The position numbers and the translations under genes were made by a program. Positions 45,840-54,450 of a stretch of DNA of 64,000 nucleotides are shown one piece after another. The stretch comes from Polaribacter cellanae (GTDB lineage: Bacteria > Bacteroidota > Bacteroidia > Flavobacteriales > Flavobacteriaceae), in assembly GCF_017569185.1 (NCBI RefSeq), contig NZ_CP071869.1, positions 124,001 to 188,000 on the forward strand, read 5' to 3'. A model generated the notes under the pieces. The model was not told where the DNA came from, searched no databases, and was given only the letters and a program-made list of their open reading frames with translations. Numbering within the stretch: the first letter of the stretch is position 1; every line of letters starts with the position of its first letter.

Positions 45840-48632
45840 ATGAGCATTCTTAAACATACAGTATTGTTTTGTATTGCAAGAATGCTCATTTTTTTTGTGT
45901 TTGCGAGAACTTTTTCTCAACACCAATATTCTACCGAAAAGACATTACGCAACAGTTTTTCGTATTACATACAACAAAATAATTATCCTACGCAAAATAC
46001 GCTTTTTTATTTGGTGGTAAAAACGGGTTCTATTCAAGAAAACGAGCATCAATTAGGCTATGCGCATTTTTTAGAACATATGGCTTTTAAAGGCGGAAAA
46101 CGCTTTAAAAACAAACCTTTTACCCAATATTTAACGGCACAAGGCTTGCAAATTGGCGTACACTACAACGCAGTAACTAACTACGATTATACTTTATATA
46201 CAATCGAATTTCCTAAAAAAGAAAACTATGAAATGCAACAAAAAACAATGGCATTTTTTGCTGATATTTTAGACGGATTGCACCTAAACAAACAACAAAT
46301 AGCAACCGAAAAAAAAATTGTTTTAGAAGAAAAACGCATTGCAAATCTGCCAAGCAACCACTATAATTTTAAATTAGGAAACAGTCTTTACCTACAACGA
46401 TTAGCAATTGGAACAGATAGTAGCATTAACAACATCTCTCAAAAAAAATTAAAAACGTTTTATAACCAATGGTATCAACCAAAAAACGCAAGAATTTTTG
46501 TCGTCGGAAATATCGACACCACAGCAACTGAAACGCTTATAAAAAACACTTTTGCTACGATTAAAAACAACAATACAACTACAAAAAAAGCCGACAAACA
46601 ATTATACAAACATTTAACATCTGATGTTTTAACAGATACAATTCAATCGAAATCTGAATCGAAAGTACATTTAGAGTGGGCGTTAGCACAAGATTTTACA
46701 AATCTGGAAGATCAAGTATCAAAAGAAATTGCCAATCAGTTATTTAATCGAATTTTAGAAAATAGGTTAGATAGTTTGGCAAAGAACGATGTAAAATATT
46801 TGTCGATAGGTTTAAATTACTTTGTGGCAGATGTTGGGTATTCATCAATTTCATACAATGCAAAATCTGATATTAAACAAGGTGTTGAAAACGTATTACA
46901 AGAAATTCAACGATTGGCACTACATCAAATTTCTGAAAAAGAATTGCAATTTTATGTAAACAAAGCATTAAAAAACATAAAAAATAGACAGCCTAAAAAA
47001 GTATCGTCTTATCAAATTATAAATACGGTTGTTGACTCCTATTTAGGAATTAATTTTGCTATGCCAACAAATCAAAAAAATGAATTAAAACGTGTAATTT
47101 TACGTAAAATTACACCTGAAATCATTAAAAAAATTGCTAAAAACAGGCTTGAATCAAATAAATTACGTGTTTTTATTGAACCATCTCAATATCCAAAAGA
47201 AAGCCTTTCACTACGTGAATTCGAGCAAATAAAAGCTAAAATTTCAGAAAAAAAGCTACAGCCTATCCCCTTTGATTTTTCTGAAGAAAAAAAGAAAAAA
47301 AAAGAAAAACATAACACTGTTTATAAACTGAAAACACCTGTTTTAAAAGCACAAAAGCCAAAACAAAAAAGCTATTATAAAAATTTAGGAATTACAAAAT
47401 TGCACTATAAAAACGGAGTTAAGGTGTATTTAAAACCGATAAAAAACCATAGCAATGAAGTTAAAGTTGCTGGTGTTGCTAATGGCGGAACTTCGATTAT
47501 TCCTGATAGTTTGTATTATCAATACGAATTTGCGGTTTCGTATATGGAGTTGGGTGGAATTGCCAATTTAAACCCAAAACAATTAGAGTCGTACAACGAA
47601 GATAAAAATTTTGGCGTTTCATTTATGATATCTGAATATGAACGAAATATTTATGGATATTCAAAAACTAATCAAGTTAACGAGTTTTTAAAATACTTGT
47701 ATTTAAAAATGACCAAGGCAACTGTAGATACAGTCGAGTTTAAATCAGTCATCAAAGATGAAATTAAAACATTAGAAAAACAAAAGAGAACAATTTTTGA
47801 GCCAAATACTTATAATGAAAAAGTCGCCGAATTGAAAAATGTATTTTTCCCAAATCGTAAGAGTGCTACAACTATAAACAATTTTAAAAAATTAGATATT
47901 TTTAAAATGCAAGAATTTTACAATACTGCTTTTAATAATGCAAATCACTGGAAATTCATTATAACAGGAAACTTTTCTATTGATAGCATTACACCTTCTC
48001 TAAACATTTATTTTGGTAATTTAAGGAAAGGAAAAAATCTGGAAAACAACAATTTATTCAATAAAAATAGTTTCAAAAAAGCACTGAAAATCCCATTAAA
48101 AAAAGACAATAAAATAGCCACTACAACTTTTCTGTTTTATGGAAGATATAAACCAACTATAAAAAATAGTGTTTTGGCTTCTTTGGCAGAAAAATATTTA
48201 AGATCTAAAATAACTAAAGTATTACGTGAAGAACATGGCTTGGTATATACGCCTATTACAGCTATTAAAAAAAACATACATCCAAAACCGTTTTCTATCT
48301 TAGAAATTCAATATAGCTGCAAACCTGAAAATTCTGCAAAAGCCAAACAAATTGTTATACAATCCTTAGAAAAAACAATCGAAACTATATTAACAAAAGA
48401 AGAACTTTCTTCATATAAAAAAGGTCTTTTACTACAATACAACGCTGTTTTAACTAGTAGTAACAGTTATAATTGGAATTTTAATATTCTTAAAAGTTTG
48501 TCTAATAATGAAAATATTGGCGAACTAGAATATTTTCCAGATATATTGCATAAAATTTCTACAAAAGACCTTCAAAGTTTTATAAAAAAAACTATTGATT
48601 TTAAAAACATGAAAATAATTTATGAAGATTAA
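45840..48632 (+). CDS. M16-family (insulinase-like) zinc metallopeptidase
   Basis: About 930 aa with two M16 halves. An N-terminal hydrophobic stretch (HTVLFCIARMLIFFVFA) exports it. The inverted zinc motif is in GYAHFLEHMAFKG (His76, Glu79, His80), and the distal Glu is in IVLEEKRIA. The second half (about 520-930) is the usual inactive partner. The start is uncertain: an ATG at 45822 adds six residues. It probably trims peptides in the periplasm for the RagAB-like importer upstream; it begins 27 bases after the lipoprotein. Confidence 0.88.
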   Translation: MSILKHTVLFCIARMLIFFVFARTFSQHQYSTEKTLRNSFSYYIQQNNYPTQNTLFYLVVKTGSIQENEHQLGYAHFLEHMAFKGGKRFKNKPFTQYLTAQGLQIGVHYNAVTNYDYTLYTIEFPKKENYEMQQKTMAFFADILDGLHLNKQQIATEKKIVLEEKRIANLPSNHYNFKLGNSLYLQRLAIGTDSSINNISQKKLKTFYNQWYQPKNARIFVVGNIDTTATETLIKNTFATIKNNNTTTKKADKQLYKHLTSDVLTDTIQSKSESKVHLEWALAQDFTNLEDQVSKEIANQLFNRILENRLDSLAKNDVKYLSIGLNYFVADVGYSSISYNAKSDIKQGVENVLQEIQRLALHQISEKELQFYVNKALKNIKNRQPKKVSSYQIINTVVDSYLGINFAMPTNQKNELKRVILRKITPEIIKKIAKNRLESNKLRVFIEPSQYPKESLSLREFEQIKAKISEKKLQPIPFDFSEEKKKKKEKHNTVYKLKTPVLKAQKPKQKSYYKNLGITKLHYKNGVKVYLKPIKNHSNEVKVAGVANGGTSIIPDSLYYQYEFAVSYMELGGIANLNPKQLESYNEDKNFGVSFMISEYERNIYGYSKTNQVNEFLKYLYLKMTKATVDTVEFKSVIKDEIKTLEKQKRTIFEPNTYNEKVAELKNVFFPNRKSATTINNFKKLDIFKMQEFYNTAFNNANHWKFIITGNFSIDSITPSLNIYFGNLRKGKNLENNNLFNKNSFKKALKIPLKKDNKIATTTFLFYGRYKPTIKNSVLASLAEKYLRSKITKVLREEHGLVYTPITAIKKNIHPKPFSILEIQYSCKPENSAKAKQIVIQSLEKTIETILTKEELSSYKKGLLLQYNAVLTSSNSYNWNFNILKSLSNNENIGELEYFPDILHKISTKDLQSFIKKTIDFKNMKIIYED

Positions 48633-49311
48633 AATCATAGAATTTTGTTGATATTAGACCATTTTATCTTTGAATTTACCACGATAAGTTGTACCTTGTT
48701 GTATGTAAAAAAAAATATATTTTATCATAAAAGAGAGTTTACATTTTTTGAATAATGCTTTTTGATAAACTTCAAGTAGTCTCTAACAAGATAGAATAAA
48801 AATATTGCGTTATGTAATTTCAAAGAAATATCATTATCAAAGTGATGTTATAAAGAAAGAAGTTAGGAAGAAATAAACAAACAATTCGAAGTAAAAATAA
48901 TAGATAATGCTTCTTTTTATTCCACTAAAGATAAGGAGTTAGCAAAAAATATTGTCCAGAATTAAATCCTACTGAAAAAATATAACAATGGATGAAAGAT
49001 AGAATTGCAATGAAGGTTTATGAGACTGTAAATACATTAGAAAACAAAACAAACACTTATATAAATAGTTGAAAATAAGCGCATTAAATTAGTTGCTGAG
49101 TGTAAAATTTATCTAAAAACTTTGTGCAGTGTTTTTTAATTATAATGGTATTATTATCAAGTTTTCCCCAAGAAGTAAGAATGAGTGTAGATTTATTAAA
49201 ATATTAGTTTTTTACACCTACAATTCTTTCCGAAGAAGATATTCTAATTTCTGAAGTATTTTTAGGATAAATAAAATAATATAGAAATAGTTTAAAATAA
49301 AATTTAGAGAA
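48633..49311. other. Non-coding stretch with IS debris
   Basis: 679 AT-rich bases. The recognisable part is an IS630 remnant (48877-49071). Positions 48633-48870 hold no recognisable gene. 49140-49270 contain a short protein-like string (FPQEVRMSVDLLKY, stop, FFTPTILSEEDILISEVFLG) that I cannot place and that has no start. Confidence 0.6.
48877..49071 (+). pseudogene. IS630-type transposase C-terminal remnant
   Basis: The plus strand reads KQFEVKIIDNASFYSTKDKE and then, in another frame, KYCPELNPTEKI, stop, QWMKDRIAMKVYETVN. This is the conserved end of IS630 DDE transposases, including the final catalytic Glu in PELNPTEKI. It has a stop, a frame change and no N-terminus. Confidence 0.7.
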
Positions 49312-50562
49312 ATGAAATTAGAAAAAATTATAAATAGTAAAACGTTTTTATCTTTTATTTTTACGATTTGTTGTACTTTTACTATGCTCGCACAAAAAGA
49401 AAGATTTAAGACTTCAAAATTAAAGTTAGATGCCTCTAAATATCATAATTTAAGAGGAGGTATTCGAAATTCATTTATCAAGTTCGAACAACAAAAAAAA
49501 GGACGTGTCGCTTTTGTAGGAGGCTCAATTACCTATAATGGAGGTTGGCGAGATTCTATTTGTAATTATCTTAAGCAACGTTTTCCTACTACCAAGTTCG
49601 AATTTATTGCTGCTGGTATAAGTTCAATGGGAAGTACTCCTGCAGCATTTCGAATAAATCGAGATGTTTTAAATAAAGGTTCCATTGATTTACTGTTTGA
49701 AGAAGCAGCCGTTAACGACGAGTTAAATGGACGAACTTCGGAAGAACAAGTAAGAGCGATGGAAGGCATTGTAAGACACGTTCGAGAAAAAAGTCCCACT
49801 TCAGATATTGTATTGATGCATTTTGTAAATCCTAAAAAAATGGAAGTTTACAGAAATGGAAAAATTCCCATAGTAATTCAAAATCATGAAAAAGTAGCAA
49901 GACATTATAACATTCCTTCAATAAATCTAGCAAAAGAAGTTACAGAAAGAATAGATTATGGAGAGTTTACTTGGAAAGATGATTTTATAAATTTACATCC
50001 ATCACCATTTGGACAAGGAATTTATTCCAATTCCATCAAGCAATTTCTAGAAAATGCTTGGCAAAAAGATTTTAATATCGATGAAAAAATAATTTCATAT
50101 AAATTACCAAATATCTTAATAAAAGGCAATTACAATAGAGGAGACTTGTTTTCAATAAAAAAATATGGAAAACAAAAAGGTTGGAAATATACAGAGAATT
50201 GGAAACCTTCAGATGGAAAAAGTACAAGAGAAAACTACACAAATGTACCAATGTTACTAAACGATGGTGTTGAAAAAACTTTAAAATTTAAATTTAAAGG
50301 AGATACAGTAGGAATTGCAATCGCTGCAGGCCCAGATGCAGGAATAATTGCATGCAAAGTAGATAATGGTCTTTGGGTAAAACACGATCTATACACAAAA
50401 TGGAGTGCTGGCTTGCACTTACCTTGGTACAAAACATTGGTGGCTGGTTTAGATAATGGAAAACATACTTTAAAAATAAAAGTTTTAAAAGAAAAGAATC
50501 CTTTAAGTAAAGGAAATGCCTGTCGAATTCGATATTTTTACGTGAATGGAGAAGAAAACTAA
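49312..50562 (+). CDS. Secreted SGNH/GDSL-family hydrolase
   Basis: 416 aa with a signal peptide (about residues 10-27). The four SGNH blocks are visible: nucleophile Ser72 in VGGSITYNGG, Gly in AAGISSMGS, Asn in EEAAVNDEL and the His in DFINLHPSPFGQG. A C-terminal beta-rich domain (about 250-416) follows. Many such proteins are carbohydrate or lipid esterases, but the substrate cannot be told. It is isolated: debris lies before it and an insertion element after it. Confidence 0.85.
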   Translation: MKLEKIINSKTFLSFIFTICCTFTMLAQKERFKTSKLKLDASKYHNLRGGIRNSFIKFEQQKKGRVAFVGGSITYNGGWRDSICNYLKQRFPTTKFEFIAAGISSMGSTPAAFRINRDVLNKGSIDLLFEEAAVNDELNGRTSEEQVRAMEGIVRHVREKSPTSDIVLMHFVNPKKMEVYRNGKIPIVIQNHEKVARHYNIPSINLAKEVTERIDYGEFTWKDDFINLHPSPFGQGIYSNSIKQFLENAWQKDFNIDEKIISYKLPNILIKGNYNRGDLFSIKKYGKQKGWKYTENWKPSDGKSTRENYTNVPMLLNDGVEKTLKFKFKGDTVGIAIAAGPDAGIIACKVDNGLWVKHDLYTKWSAGLHLPWYKTLVAGLDNGKHTLKIKVLKEKNPLSKGNACRIRYFYVNGEEN

Positions 50563-50611
50563 ACTTATTTCGAATTTATCGATTTTCAATTTTGTAAAAA
50601 TAAATTACTCA

Positions 50612-50621
50612 ATAAACATTT
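50612..50621. repeat. Left target duplication of IS1595-type element
   Basis: ATAAACATTT flanks the left inverted repeat; the same ten bases follow the right repeat at 51578-51587. IS1595 members usually make shorter (8 bp) duplications, so part of the match could be chance. Confidence 0.75.
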
Positions 50622-51577
50622 TGAGGTCAGTAGATAATTTCATATATTGTAGTCAATAAAATAAGGGAATTATGGATGTTTTTCAAGGAAGAAACCTTTT
50701 AGAGTTTACTGAACGCTTCAAAACAGATGATTGTTGTAAAGAATATTTAGCAACTATTAAGTGGAAAGATGAATTCAAATGCATAAAGTGTAGTAACAAA
50801 ACGAGTCAAATTCGCAAGAATTTTGCACGTACTTGTAATAAATGTAGCCATACAGAAACAGCTTCTGCCAACACTTTATTTCACAAAGTAAAGTTTGGTT
50901 TACGTAAAGCTTTTTTTATCTGTTTTGAGATGTCAACCACTACAAAAAGTTTATCAGCAAGTTATATGGGAGTTCGTTTTGGAATCACGGAAAAAACGGC
51001 TCGTTTATTTATGCATAAAGTAAGAGAAGCTATGAAATCTAGCGAAAATCATCCAATGAAAGGTAATGTTCATATCGATGAATTTGTAGTTGGTGGTTAT
51101 GAAAAAGGAAAACCTGGAAGAAGTTATGATAGTAAAAAGAAAAAGGTCGTAACTGCAGTAGAATTAACTGATAAAGGAAAAATAAAAAGAATGTATGCCT
51201 TGAAAATAGATAATTTTTCAGCCAAAGAATTAGAGAAAATATTTACCAAACATATTGATGAAAATGCAACAATAACAACTGATTTATGGAAAGGGTATCG
51301 TCCTTTATCTAAAGAATATAAGATTACACAAATAGAGAGTGATAATGGTAAAAATTTTATGGCTTTACACACAATGATACATCAAGTAAAATCTTGGATT
51401 AGAACAACGTATTCTTGTGTAAGTGACTTTAATATAAATAGGTATTTAGATGAATTTTGTTATCGTTTAAATAGATCTCAAAGCAAGATAAATATCTTTG
51501 ATAATTTAATTCAAAGAATGGTCAAATCTGATAAAATGTATCAAAACAAAATGATATGTTCTTAACTACTGACCTCA
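50622..51577 (+). mobile_element. Intact IS1595-type (ISXO2-like) element
   Basis: 956 bases with perfect 12-base inverted ends, TGAGGTCAGTAG (50622-50633) and CTACTGACCTCA (51566-51577), one intact transposase and a flanking direct repeat. Both the frame and the ends are complete, so it may be active. Partial relatives lie at 18214 and 39872 in this window, showing that the family has moved here before. Confidence 0.88.
50672..51565 (+). CDS. IS1595-family (ISXO2-like) transposase
   Basis: 297 aa. An N-terminal zinc ribbon has Cys37, Cys40, Cys55 and Cys58. A helix-turn-helix follows (YMGVRFGITEKTARLFMHKV), then the DDE-type core with Asp136 in NVHIDEFVVGGYEKG, a second Asp in TTDLWKGYRPL and a late region with FNINRYLDEFCYRLNRS. 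The frame is complete. Confidence 0.92.
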   Translation: MDVFQGRNLLEFTERFKTDDCCKEYLATIKWKDEFKCIKCSNKTSQIRKNFARTCNKCSHTETASANTLFHKVKFGLRKAFFICFEMSTTTKSLSASYMGVRFGITEKTARLFMHKVREAMKSSENHPMKGNVHIDEFVVGGYEKGKPGRSYDSKKKKVVTAVELTDKGKIKRMYALKIDNFSAKELEKIFTKHIDENATITTDLWKGYRPLSKEYKITQIESDNGKNFMALHTMIHQVKSWIRTTYSCVSDFNINRYLDEFCYRLNRSQSKINIFDNLIQRMVKSDKMYQNKMICS

Positions 51578-51587
51578 ATAAACATTT
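51578..51587. repeat. Right target duplication of IS1595-type element
   Basis: ATAAACATTT, identical to 50612-50621. Confidence 0.75.
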
Positions 51588-51620
51588 ATAATTTCTTTCT
51601 AAACCATTATTTTAAAATAA

Positions 51621-51650
51621 AAAAAATGCACTTTTAAAAGTGCATTTTTT
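51621..51650 (-). terminator. Terminator after tRNA-Met
   Basis: Perfect palindrome AAAAATGCACTTTT / AAAAGTGCATTTTT with T-rich flank on the minus strand, 13 bases past the tRNA 3' end. Confidence 0.85.
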
Positions 51651-51662
51651 ATAGAAATTGTG

Positions 51663-51736
51663 TAGCGAGGAGCAGATTTGAACTGCCGACCTCAGGGTTA
51701 TGAATCCTGCGCTCTAACCAACTGAGCTACCTCGCC
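51663..51736 (-). tRNA. tRNA-Met (anticodon CAT)
   Basis: 74-base tRNA on the minus strand. Acceptor GGCGAGG pairs with CCTCGCT (G-U at 1:72), discriminator A. The anticodon loop carries CAT between CAGG and CCTG arms. A CAT anticodon could also be tRNA-Ile2, whose C is modified. The 1:72 pair rules out the initiator type, so the elongator is most likely. Confidence 0.9.
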
Positions 51737-51752
51737 TAATTTATTGAGGGTG

Positions 51753-51782
51753 CAAATATAATTGAATTTTACAGATAAGCAA
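51753..51782 (-). promoter_or_regulatory. Promoter of tRNA-Met
   Basis: On the minus strand: TTG at 51782-51780, 19-base spacer, TATATTTG at 51760-51753. Good match to TTG-N19-TAnnTTTG; the tRNA starts 17 bases downstream. Confidence 0.72.
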
Positions 51783-51846
51783 GAGGTGTTTTTAATTTTT
51801 TTTAAATAGAATTAATACTTATCTTGTCAACCTAACAAAATAAATA

Positions 51847-52230
51847 ATGGAAAAAGTAAAATTCGAATTAGAAATTCCTATTCATGCCTCGCCAAACATG
51901 CTGTATCAGTATGTATCTTCACCTTCTAATTTACAAGAATGGTTTGCAGATAAAGTCAATTCTAGAGGAAAAATATTCAGTTTTATTTGGGATGGAGTAG
52001 AAGAAGAAGCAGAATTAATTACAAAAAAAACAGACGAAAGAATCCGTTGGAAATGGTTAGAAAGCGAAGACGACGAAAGTTTCTTCGAATTAAAGATTCA
52101 AGTAGACCCACTTACCAAAGATGTTTCTATAATTGTTACCGATTTTGCCGATAACAAAGATGAGGTAGAAGAAGCAAAACAACTTTGGGAAAATCAAATA
52201 GATGAATTAAGACATATCATAGGAGCTTAA
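51847..52230 (+). CDS. START-like/SRPBCC-domain protein
   Basis: 127 aa small single-domain protein with the helix-grip fold of the START-like group common in Bacteroidota: EIPIHASPNMLYQYVSSPS, then LQEWFADKVNSRGKIFSFIW and ERIRWKWLE. It probably binds a hydrophobic ligand or a partner protein; the role is unknown. No signal peptide. It has its own weak terminator at 52251. Confidence 0.82.
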   Translation: MEKVKFELEIPIHASPNMLYQYVSSPSNLQEWFADKVNSRGKIFSFIWDGVEEEAELITKKTDERIRWKWLESEDDESFFELKIQVDPLTKDVSIIVTDFADNKDEVEEAKQLWENQIDELRHIIGA

Positions 52231-52250
52231 ATAGCTTTTAAAATATTTAT

Positions 52251-52276
52251 AAAACCAGCAGAATTGCTGTTTTTTT
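52251..52276 (+). terminator. Weak terminator after START-like gene
   Basis: Short stem CAGCA/TGCTG with a GAAT loop, A-rich before and T7 after. Confidence 0.6.
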
Positions 52277-52301
52277 ATGCAAAAAATCTTCGAAATTATA
52301 G

Positions 52302-52309
52302 TAGTTTTG
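52302..52309 (+). promoter_or_regulatory. -7 box of the aminotransferase gene
   Basis: TAGTTTTG, matching TAnnTTTG, lies 20 bases before the ATG at 52329. A TTG at the usual spacing is not obvious. Confidence 0.45.
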
Positions 52310-52328
52310 TATCTGTAAAAAACTATCA

Positions 52329-53162
52329 ATGATTAATTTTAACGGCGAATTACTTTTTAAAGAAAACGTACAATTATCTATCGATAATAGAGGATTTAAA
52401 TATGGAGATGGAATTTTCGAAACCATTAAAATAGTAAATAAAAAAGTTGTTTTTTGGGAAGACCATTATTTTCGATTAATGGCCTCTATGAGAATGTTAC
52501 GAATGAAAATTCCAATGGAATTTACTTTAGAGTTTTTAGAACAAGAAATTTTAAAAACCATAGAAGTACAAGAGGAGGCACTTTCCTTTAGAGCACGATT
52601 AAATGTGTATAGAAAAGATGGTGGTTTGTATACGCCAAAAACGAATAAAATAGATTATTTAATTGAAGTTTCTCCAAGCAATAACCAAACAAAAGAAACC
52701 TATCAAATAGACGTTTTTAAAGATTTTTATAACTATTCTGGACTTTTATCAACCATAAAAACCAATAACAGAATGGTAAATACATTGGCAAGTATCTTTG
52801 CAGATGAAAACGAACTAGACAATTGTATTTTACTAAATGAAAGAAAAGGAGTCGTAGAAGTTGCGAACGGAAATATTTTTATTGTAAAAGACAATCTTGT
52901 TAAAACACCTGCTTTAACAGAAGGCTGTATCAAAGGAATTATAAGAAGTAAAGTAATGGATATTATTAAAAATAATAAAGAATTTACTTTAGAAGAAACT
53001 GTAATTTCTCCATTTGAAATTCAAAAAGCAGATGAAGTTTTTATCACCAATGCAATTGTGGGAATTCAGCCAGTAACCAATTATAAGAAGAAATCGTTTA
53101 CAACAGAGTTTGGAAAAAAATTGAATAATAATTTAAGAGTTTTACAGATTGCTGGAAAATAA
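52329..53162 (+). CDS. Class IV PLP aminotransferase
   Basis: 277 aa fold-type IV PLP enzyme. The start INFNGELLFKENVQLSIDNRG and GFKYGDGIFETIKI are typical. The PLP Lys144 is in LLSTIKTNNRM, and GVVEVANGNIFIV and TEGCIKGIIRSKV are the later family blocks. Possible activities are branched-chain or D-amino acid aminotransferase, or 4-amino-4-deoxychorismate lyase (PabC). I cannot decide between them from sequence, so no symbol is given. Confidence 0.85.
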   Translation: MINFNGELLFKENVQLSIDNRGFKYGDGIFETIKIVNKKVVFWEDHYFRLMASMRMLRMKIPMEFTLEFLEQEILKTIEVQEEALSFRARLNVYRKDGGLYTPKTNKIDYLIEVSPSNNQTKETYQIDVFKDFYNYSGLLSTIKTNNRMVNTLASIFADENELDNCILLNERKGVVEVANGNIFIVKDNLVKTPALTEGCIKGIIRSKVMDIIKNNKEFTLEETVISPFEIQKADEVFITNAIVGIQPVTNYKKKSFTTEFGKKLNNNLRVLQIAGK

Positions 53163-53334
53163 TCTTTAAAATATTTTTAGTGCGTTCGAGCAGACTTGGA
53201 GTTTATCTTGAGCGAAGCCAAAGACACTCGCTTTTTATTTGCTTTAGGTTTAGGGCAATAAAAGAGCTCAAACAAATGCTTTAATCCCTAACGCGATTAC
53301 TCAATTCTATAAATTAAGAAGAAGATAATAATAA
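53163..53334. other. Intergenic region with degenerate GAGCG-type repeat
   Basis: 172 bases. Near 53185-53232, GTTCGAGCAGACTTGGAG and TTGAGCGAAGCCAAAGACAC resemble the scattered GAGCG-CAGTCGAG repeat of flavobacterial genomes (by recollection). Nothing else seen. Confidence 0.35.
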
Positions 53335-53892
53335 TCAATTCAAATTAAAATCTTCAGGGGCATTTGCCCATAATTTATAGTTTCCACCTTTTTGAAGTAG
53401 TTTATTTTTCCAAAGATCTTGCTCATCTAATGTAAAAACGTTTTCGAAATCATTTTCGGAAACAAACCACGAATTTTCTTTAATTTCATTTTCTAACTGT
53501 CCTTTACTCCAGCCAGTATAACCTAAGAAAAAGCGAATATCGCTTTCCTCTAACAAACCTTCGTTTAGCAATTTTTTAAGTTGTTTAAAATTACCGCCCC
53601 AAAAAATACCATTAGAAACTTCTAGGCTGCCATCCAATAATTCAGGAATTTTATGTACAAAATATAAATTGTCTTGTTCTACAGGTCCCCCTTCATATAC
53701 ATTAAAATTGCAACGCACATCTGGCACCAAGTCATTAACAGAATATTCTAAAGGTTTGTTTAAAATAAAACCAACTGTATTGTTTTCTGTATGCTCTGCT
53801 AACAAAATAAGTGCTCTATTAAAAGAGCTATCGTTTAAAATGGCAGGTTCTGCAACCAATAGTTTACCCTTTTGTAGTTTTACTTTTTTCAT
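53335..53892 (-). CDS. YqgE/AlgH-family protein (DUF179)
   Basis: 185 aa. Conserved strings of the family are KLLVAEPAILNDSSFNRALI, GFILNKPLEYSVNDL, GGPVEQDNLYFVH and FLGYTGWSKGQLENEI. Structures are known, but the biochemical role is not settled; it is sometimes linked to regulation. The gene is near HU and shares no other neighbours with a hint. Confidence 0.92.
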   Translation of the reverse strand: MKKVKLQKGKLLVAEPAILNDSSFNRALILLAEHTENNTVGFILNKPLEYSVNDLVPDVRCNFNVYEGGPVEQDNLYFVHKIPELLDGSLEVSNGIFWGGNFKQLKKLLNEGLLEESDIRFFLGYTGWSKGQLENEIKENSWFVSENDFENVFTLDEQDLWKNKLLQKGGNYKLWANAPEDFNLN

Positions 53893-53932
53893 CCATTAGA
53901 TTTTATAGGTAAGATAGGAAAAATATAGAATA

Positions 53933-53961
53933 AAAAAACTCCCTTAAAAAAGAGAGTTTTT
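53933..53961 (-). terminator. Terminator after HU gene
   Basis: Hairpin with AAAAACTC/GAGTTTTT arms (one internal mismatch), between the HU stop and the YqgE start. A T run follows on the minus strand. Confidence 0.75.
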
Positions 53962-53986
53962 ATATTATTTAAAACTGTAATAATAA

Positions 53987-54259
53987 TTAGTTTACAGCAT
54001 CGCTTAATCCAGCTCCAGCTTTAAATTTTGCTACATTTTTAGCAGCAATTTGAATCGTTTTTCCAGTTTGTGGATTTCTTCCACTTCTAGCAGCTCTGTT
54101 AGATACTGAAAAAGTTCCGAATCCTACTAAAGCAACTTTTTCACCTTTTTTCAAAGAAGAAGTTACGTTACCTGTAAAAGACTCTAAAGCTGCTTTAGCT
54201 GCTACTTTAGAAATTCCTGCATCTGCAGCCATTGCATCGATTAAATCTGACTTGTTCAT
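53987..54259 (-). CDS. hup: HU-family DNA-binding protein
   Basis: 90 aa nucleoid protein that bends [23 protein letters not shown] at the start, [20 protein letters not shown] and [20 protein letters not shown] (the beta arm with the Pro that intercalates) are canonical. The gene stands alone, with its own promoter and terminator. Confidence 0.96.
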   Translation of the reverse strand: MNKSDLIDAMAADAGISKVAAKAALESFTGNVTSSLKKGEKVALVGFGTFSVSNRAARSGRNPQTGKTIQIAAKNVAKFKAGAGLSDAVN

Positions 54260-54315
54260 AATAAATTGATTTTTAAAATTAATTGAATAAAATATTTTTT
54301 TGCTTAAAAGCTTAA

Positions 54316-54346
54316 CAAATATAGACGGATTGTGGGTTTACGCAAA
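54316..54346 (-). promoter_or_regulatory. Promoter of the HU gene
   Basis: Minus strand: TTTG at 54346-54343, 19-base spacer, TATATTTG at 54323-54316. Clear TTG-N19-TAnnTTTG match, about 57 bases before the ATG. Confidence 0.75.
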
Positions 54347-54450
54347 TTTGCCCCCCAAAAAAGTGCCCTTTTGTTAATAAAAGTATGCAAATTGTTAATA
54401 AAGCAAGTGTTGAAATTCCAAAAACCCTAAAAACCCCACGAATAAAGGCT

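Noticed and set aside
51663..51736. Initiator tRNA
   Set aside because: Initiator tRNA has a mismatched 1:72 pair; this one has G-U pairing, fitting an elongator Met (or Ile2) tRNA.
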